The position numbers were made by a program, and so were the translations under genes. Source: Diplocloster agilis (lineage in GTDB: Bacteria; Bacillota; Clostridia; Lachnospirales; Lachnospiraceae). Taken from it: a DNA stretch of 64,000 bases. Positions 63,188-64,000 of this stretch are shown here, in pieces. The stretch is from assembly GCF_019042275.1 (NCBI RefSeq), contig NZ_JAHQCW010000003.1:1-64000 (forward strand). The letters run 5' to 3'. Each line of letters begins with the position of its first letter. The stretch's first letter is position 1. The notes below the pieces were generated by a model. It was given only the letters and a program-made list of their open reading frames with translations. It was not told the origin of the DNA and ran no database searches.

Positions 63188-63880
63188 ATGAACGCGATTG
63201 AACAATGGATCAATGAGACATTTTCCAATGTAGGGGTATTAAGCTCGATTCAGGTGACGTTTCAGATGGCTGTCTGTTCCACCGCCATCTCCGCACTGCT
63301 GGGAATCCCGCTGGGCCTGCTGTTGGAGAAACACCAGTTTCCCGGCAAGCGTATTGTGGTGCGGGTGAACAGGACCTTGATGGGAGTGCCGCCGGTGGTG
63401 ATCGGCCTGCTGGTATATATGCTTCTGATGCGGCGGGGGCCTTTGGGGGCGTTCCGGTGGCTGTTTACGATCAAGGGCATGGTTCTGGCGCAGACCCTCA
63501 TTATCACGCCGATTATCTGCGGGATGGTCTACTCTTACGCGGTGCGCACCGCGCCCGCCATCCGGAATTTCGCCGTCACTATGGGGGCAAGCCCGATGCA
63601 GACGAACCGGCTGATGCTCCGGGAGATGAAAAACGAGATTTATTTTGCCATCCTCTCGGGCTTCGGGCGTTCGATCAGTGAAGTGGGAGCGGTTATGCTG
63701 GTGGGGGGAAATATTAAGGGAAATACCCGTACCATGACTACGGCGATATCTTTGCTGAAAAGCCAGGGGATTTTTACAGAGGGAGTGGCGCTGGGGCTTA
63801 TATTGCTGCTCATGGCTTTTCTATTGCAATGCCTGGCGGACTTTTTCCGAAAGGAGGAAATTTCCGTTGAAAATGACTGA
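63188..63880 (+). CDS. tupB: Tungstate ABC transporter permease
   Basis: A 230-residue membrane protein with about five helices. GRSISEVGAVMLVGGNI is the EAA-type loop that docks the ATPase, and GVPPVVIGLLVYMLL is typical of TupB/WtpB-like permeases. GGAAGGGGG precedes ATG. It lies 262 bp from tupA, separated by a terminator and two minisatellites, and overlaps the start of tupC by 14 bp. Confidence 0.92.
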   Translation: MNAIEQWINETFSNVGVLSSIQVTFQMAVCSTAISALLGIPLGLLLEKHQFPGKRIVVRVNRTLMGVPPVVIGLLVYMLLMRRGPLGAFRWLFTIKGMVLAQTLIITPIICGMVYSYAVRTAPAIRNFAVTMGASPMQTNRLMLREMKNEIYFAILSGFGRSISEVGAVMLVGGNIKGNTRTMTTAISLLKSQGIFTEGVALGLILLLMAFLLQCLADFFRKEEISVEND

Positions 63881-64000
63881 TATCGAAAAGCGGGTCGGGG
63901 ATTTCTGCCTCCGGATTCCTGAACTACAGCTGGAAAGCGGATGCATCCACGGGCTGATCGGCGGAAACGGTTGCGGTAAGACCACGCTGGCGAAGCTGAT
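63867..64000 (+). CDS. tupC: Tungstate ABC transporter ATPase, partial
   Basis: The first 44 codons only; the gene runs past the window edge. Walker A is seen as GGNGCGKTTLAK near residue 33. The likely start is TTG 63867, 9 bases after GGAGG (63853-63857); ATG 63873 is an alternative. It powers TupB at the inner face of the membrane. Confidence 0.85.
   Translation, partial: MKMTDIEKRVGDFCLRIPELQLESGCIHGLIGGNGCGKTTLAKL

Overview
The window looks like chromosome of a gut-type member of the Firmicutes (class Clostridia, probably Lachnospiraceae). The genes carry strong GGAGG-type ribosome binding sites and many consensus sigma-A promoters. There is a DUF5688 protein, a GPH-type sugar symporter, glycyl-radical chemistry, a holin-like type I toxin locus and low-to-middle GC. 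Nearly every gene reads rightward. No rRNA, tRNA or insertion sequence was seen.

Region 1 (0.9-29.8 kb) is a large carbohydrate and sugar-acid island. It opens with an HpaI/RhmA-type aldolase, an ion-transporter-superfamily permease, a hydantoinase/oxoprolinase-like ATPase, a zincin-like protein and an IclR regulator. A PPC/DUF296 protein and two YhcH paralogues follow, one of them fused to a glyoxalase-fold domain. Next come an intracellular GH78 alpha-L-rhamnosidase, a ribose-type ABC sugar importer, a GH105/GH88 unsaturated rhamnogalacturonyl hydrolase and a LacI regulator. The last block encodes a zinc alcohol dehydrogenase, an FGGY kinase, a DeoC-type aldolase, an aldo/keto reductase, a cupin, a glycyl radical enzyme (GRE) with its activase, a xylose-isomerase-like TIM barrel, an SMP-30-type lactonase and a GPH symporter. 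Together these suggest uptake of rhamnogalacturonan-type oligosaccharides, trimming inside the cell, oxidation to lactone and acid, and retro-aldol cleavage. The GRE is a candidate radical dehydratase. The motif ATTTCATAA recurs in front of the aldolase and rhamnosidase operons and suggests co-regulation.

Region 2 (29.8-48.4 kb) is mostly housekeeping. It begins with two adjacent giant inverted repeats (arms about 145-150 bp). Then come purC-purF-purB, an AlkD-like repair protein, purA, HAD phosphatases, a DMT exporter, an M24 peptidase, efp, a DUF5688 protein, an SH3-domain surface protein and gdhA behind a leader terminator. A probable type I toxin-antitoxin module (31-codon toxin, antisense RNA) and a SHOCT-domain remnant close it. 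Several minisatellites and palindrome arrays lie between these genes.

Region 3 (48.5-64 kb) holds a sodium:neurotransmitter-type symporter, a DUF3810 membrane zincin and then a type III-A CRISPR-Cas locus: cas10(csm1)-csm2-csm3-csm4-csm5-cas6, a 24-repeat array and csm6. No cas1 or cas2 is present. Cas10 keeps its GGDD cyclase motif, but most HD-nuclease ligands look replaced. In Csm3 the residue aligned with the RNA-slicing aspartate is lysine (K32). Csm6 keeps its CARF motif and its R-x4-H HEPN motif. The locus therefore reads as a system that may sense target RNA and signal through cyclic oligoadenylate without cutting the target itself. After it come a shikimate kinase with a degenerate chorismate-mutase-like N-terminus and a tungstate ABC transporter (tupA, tupB, start of tupC) cut by the window edge.
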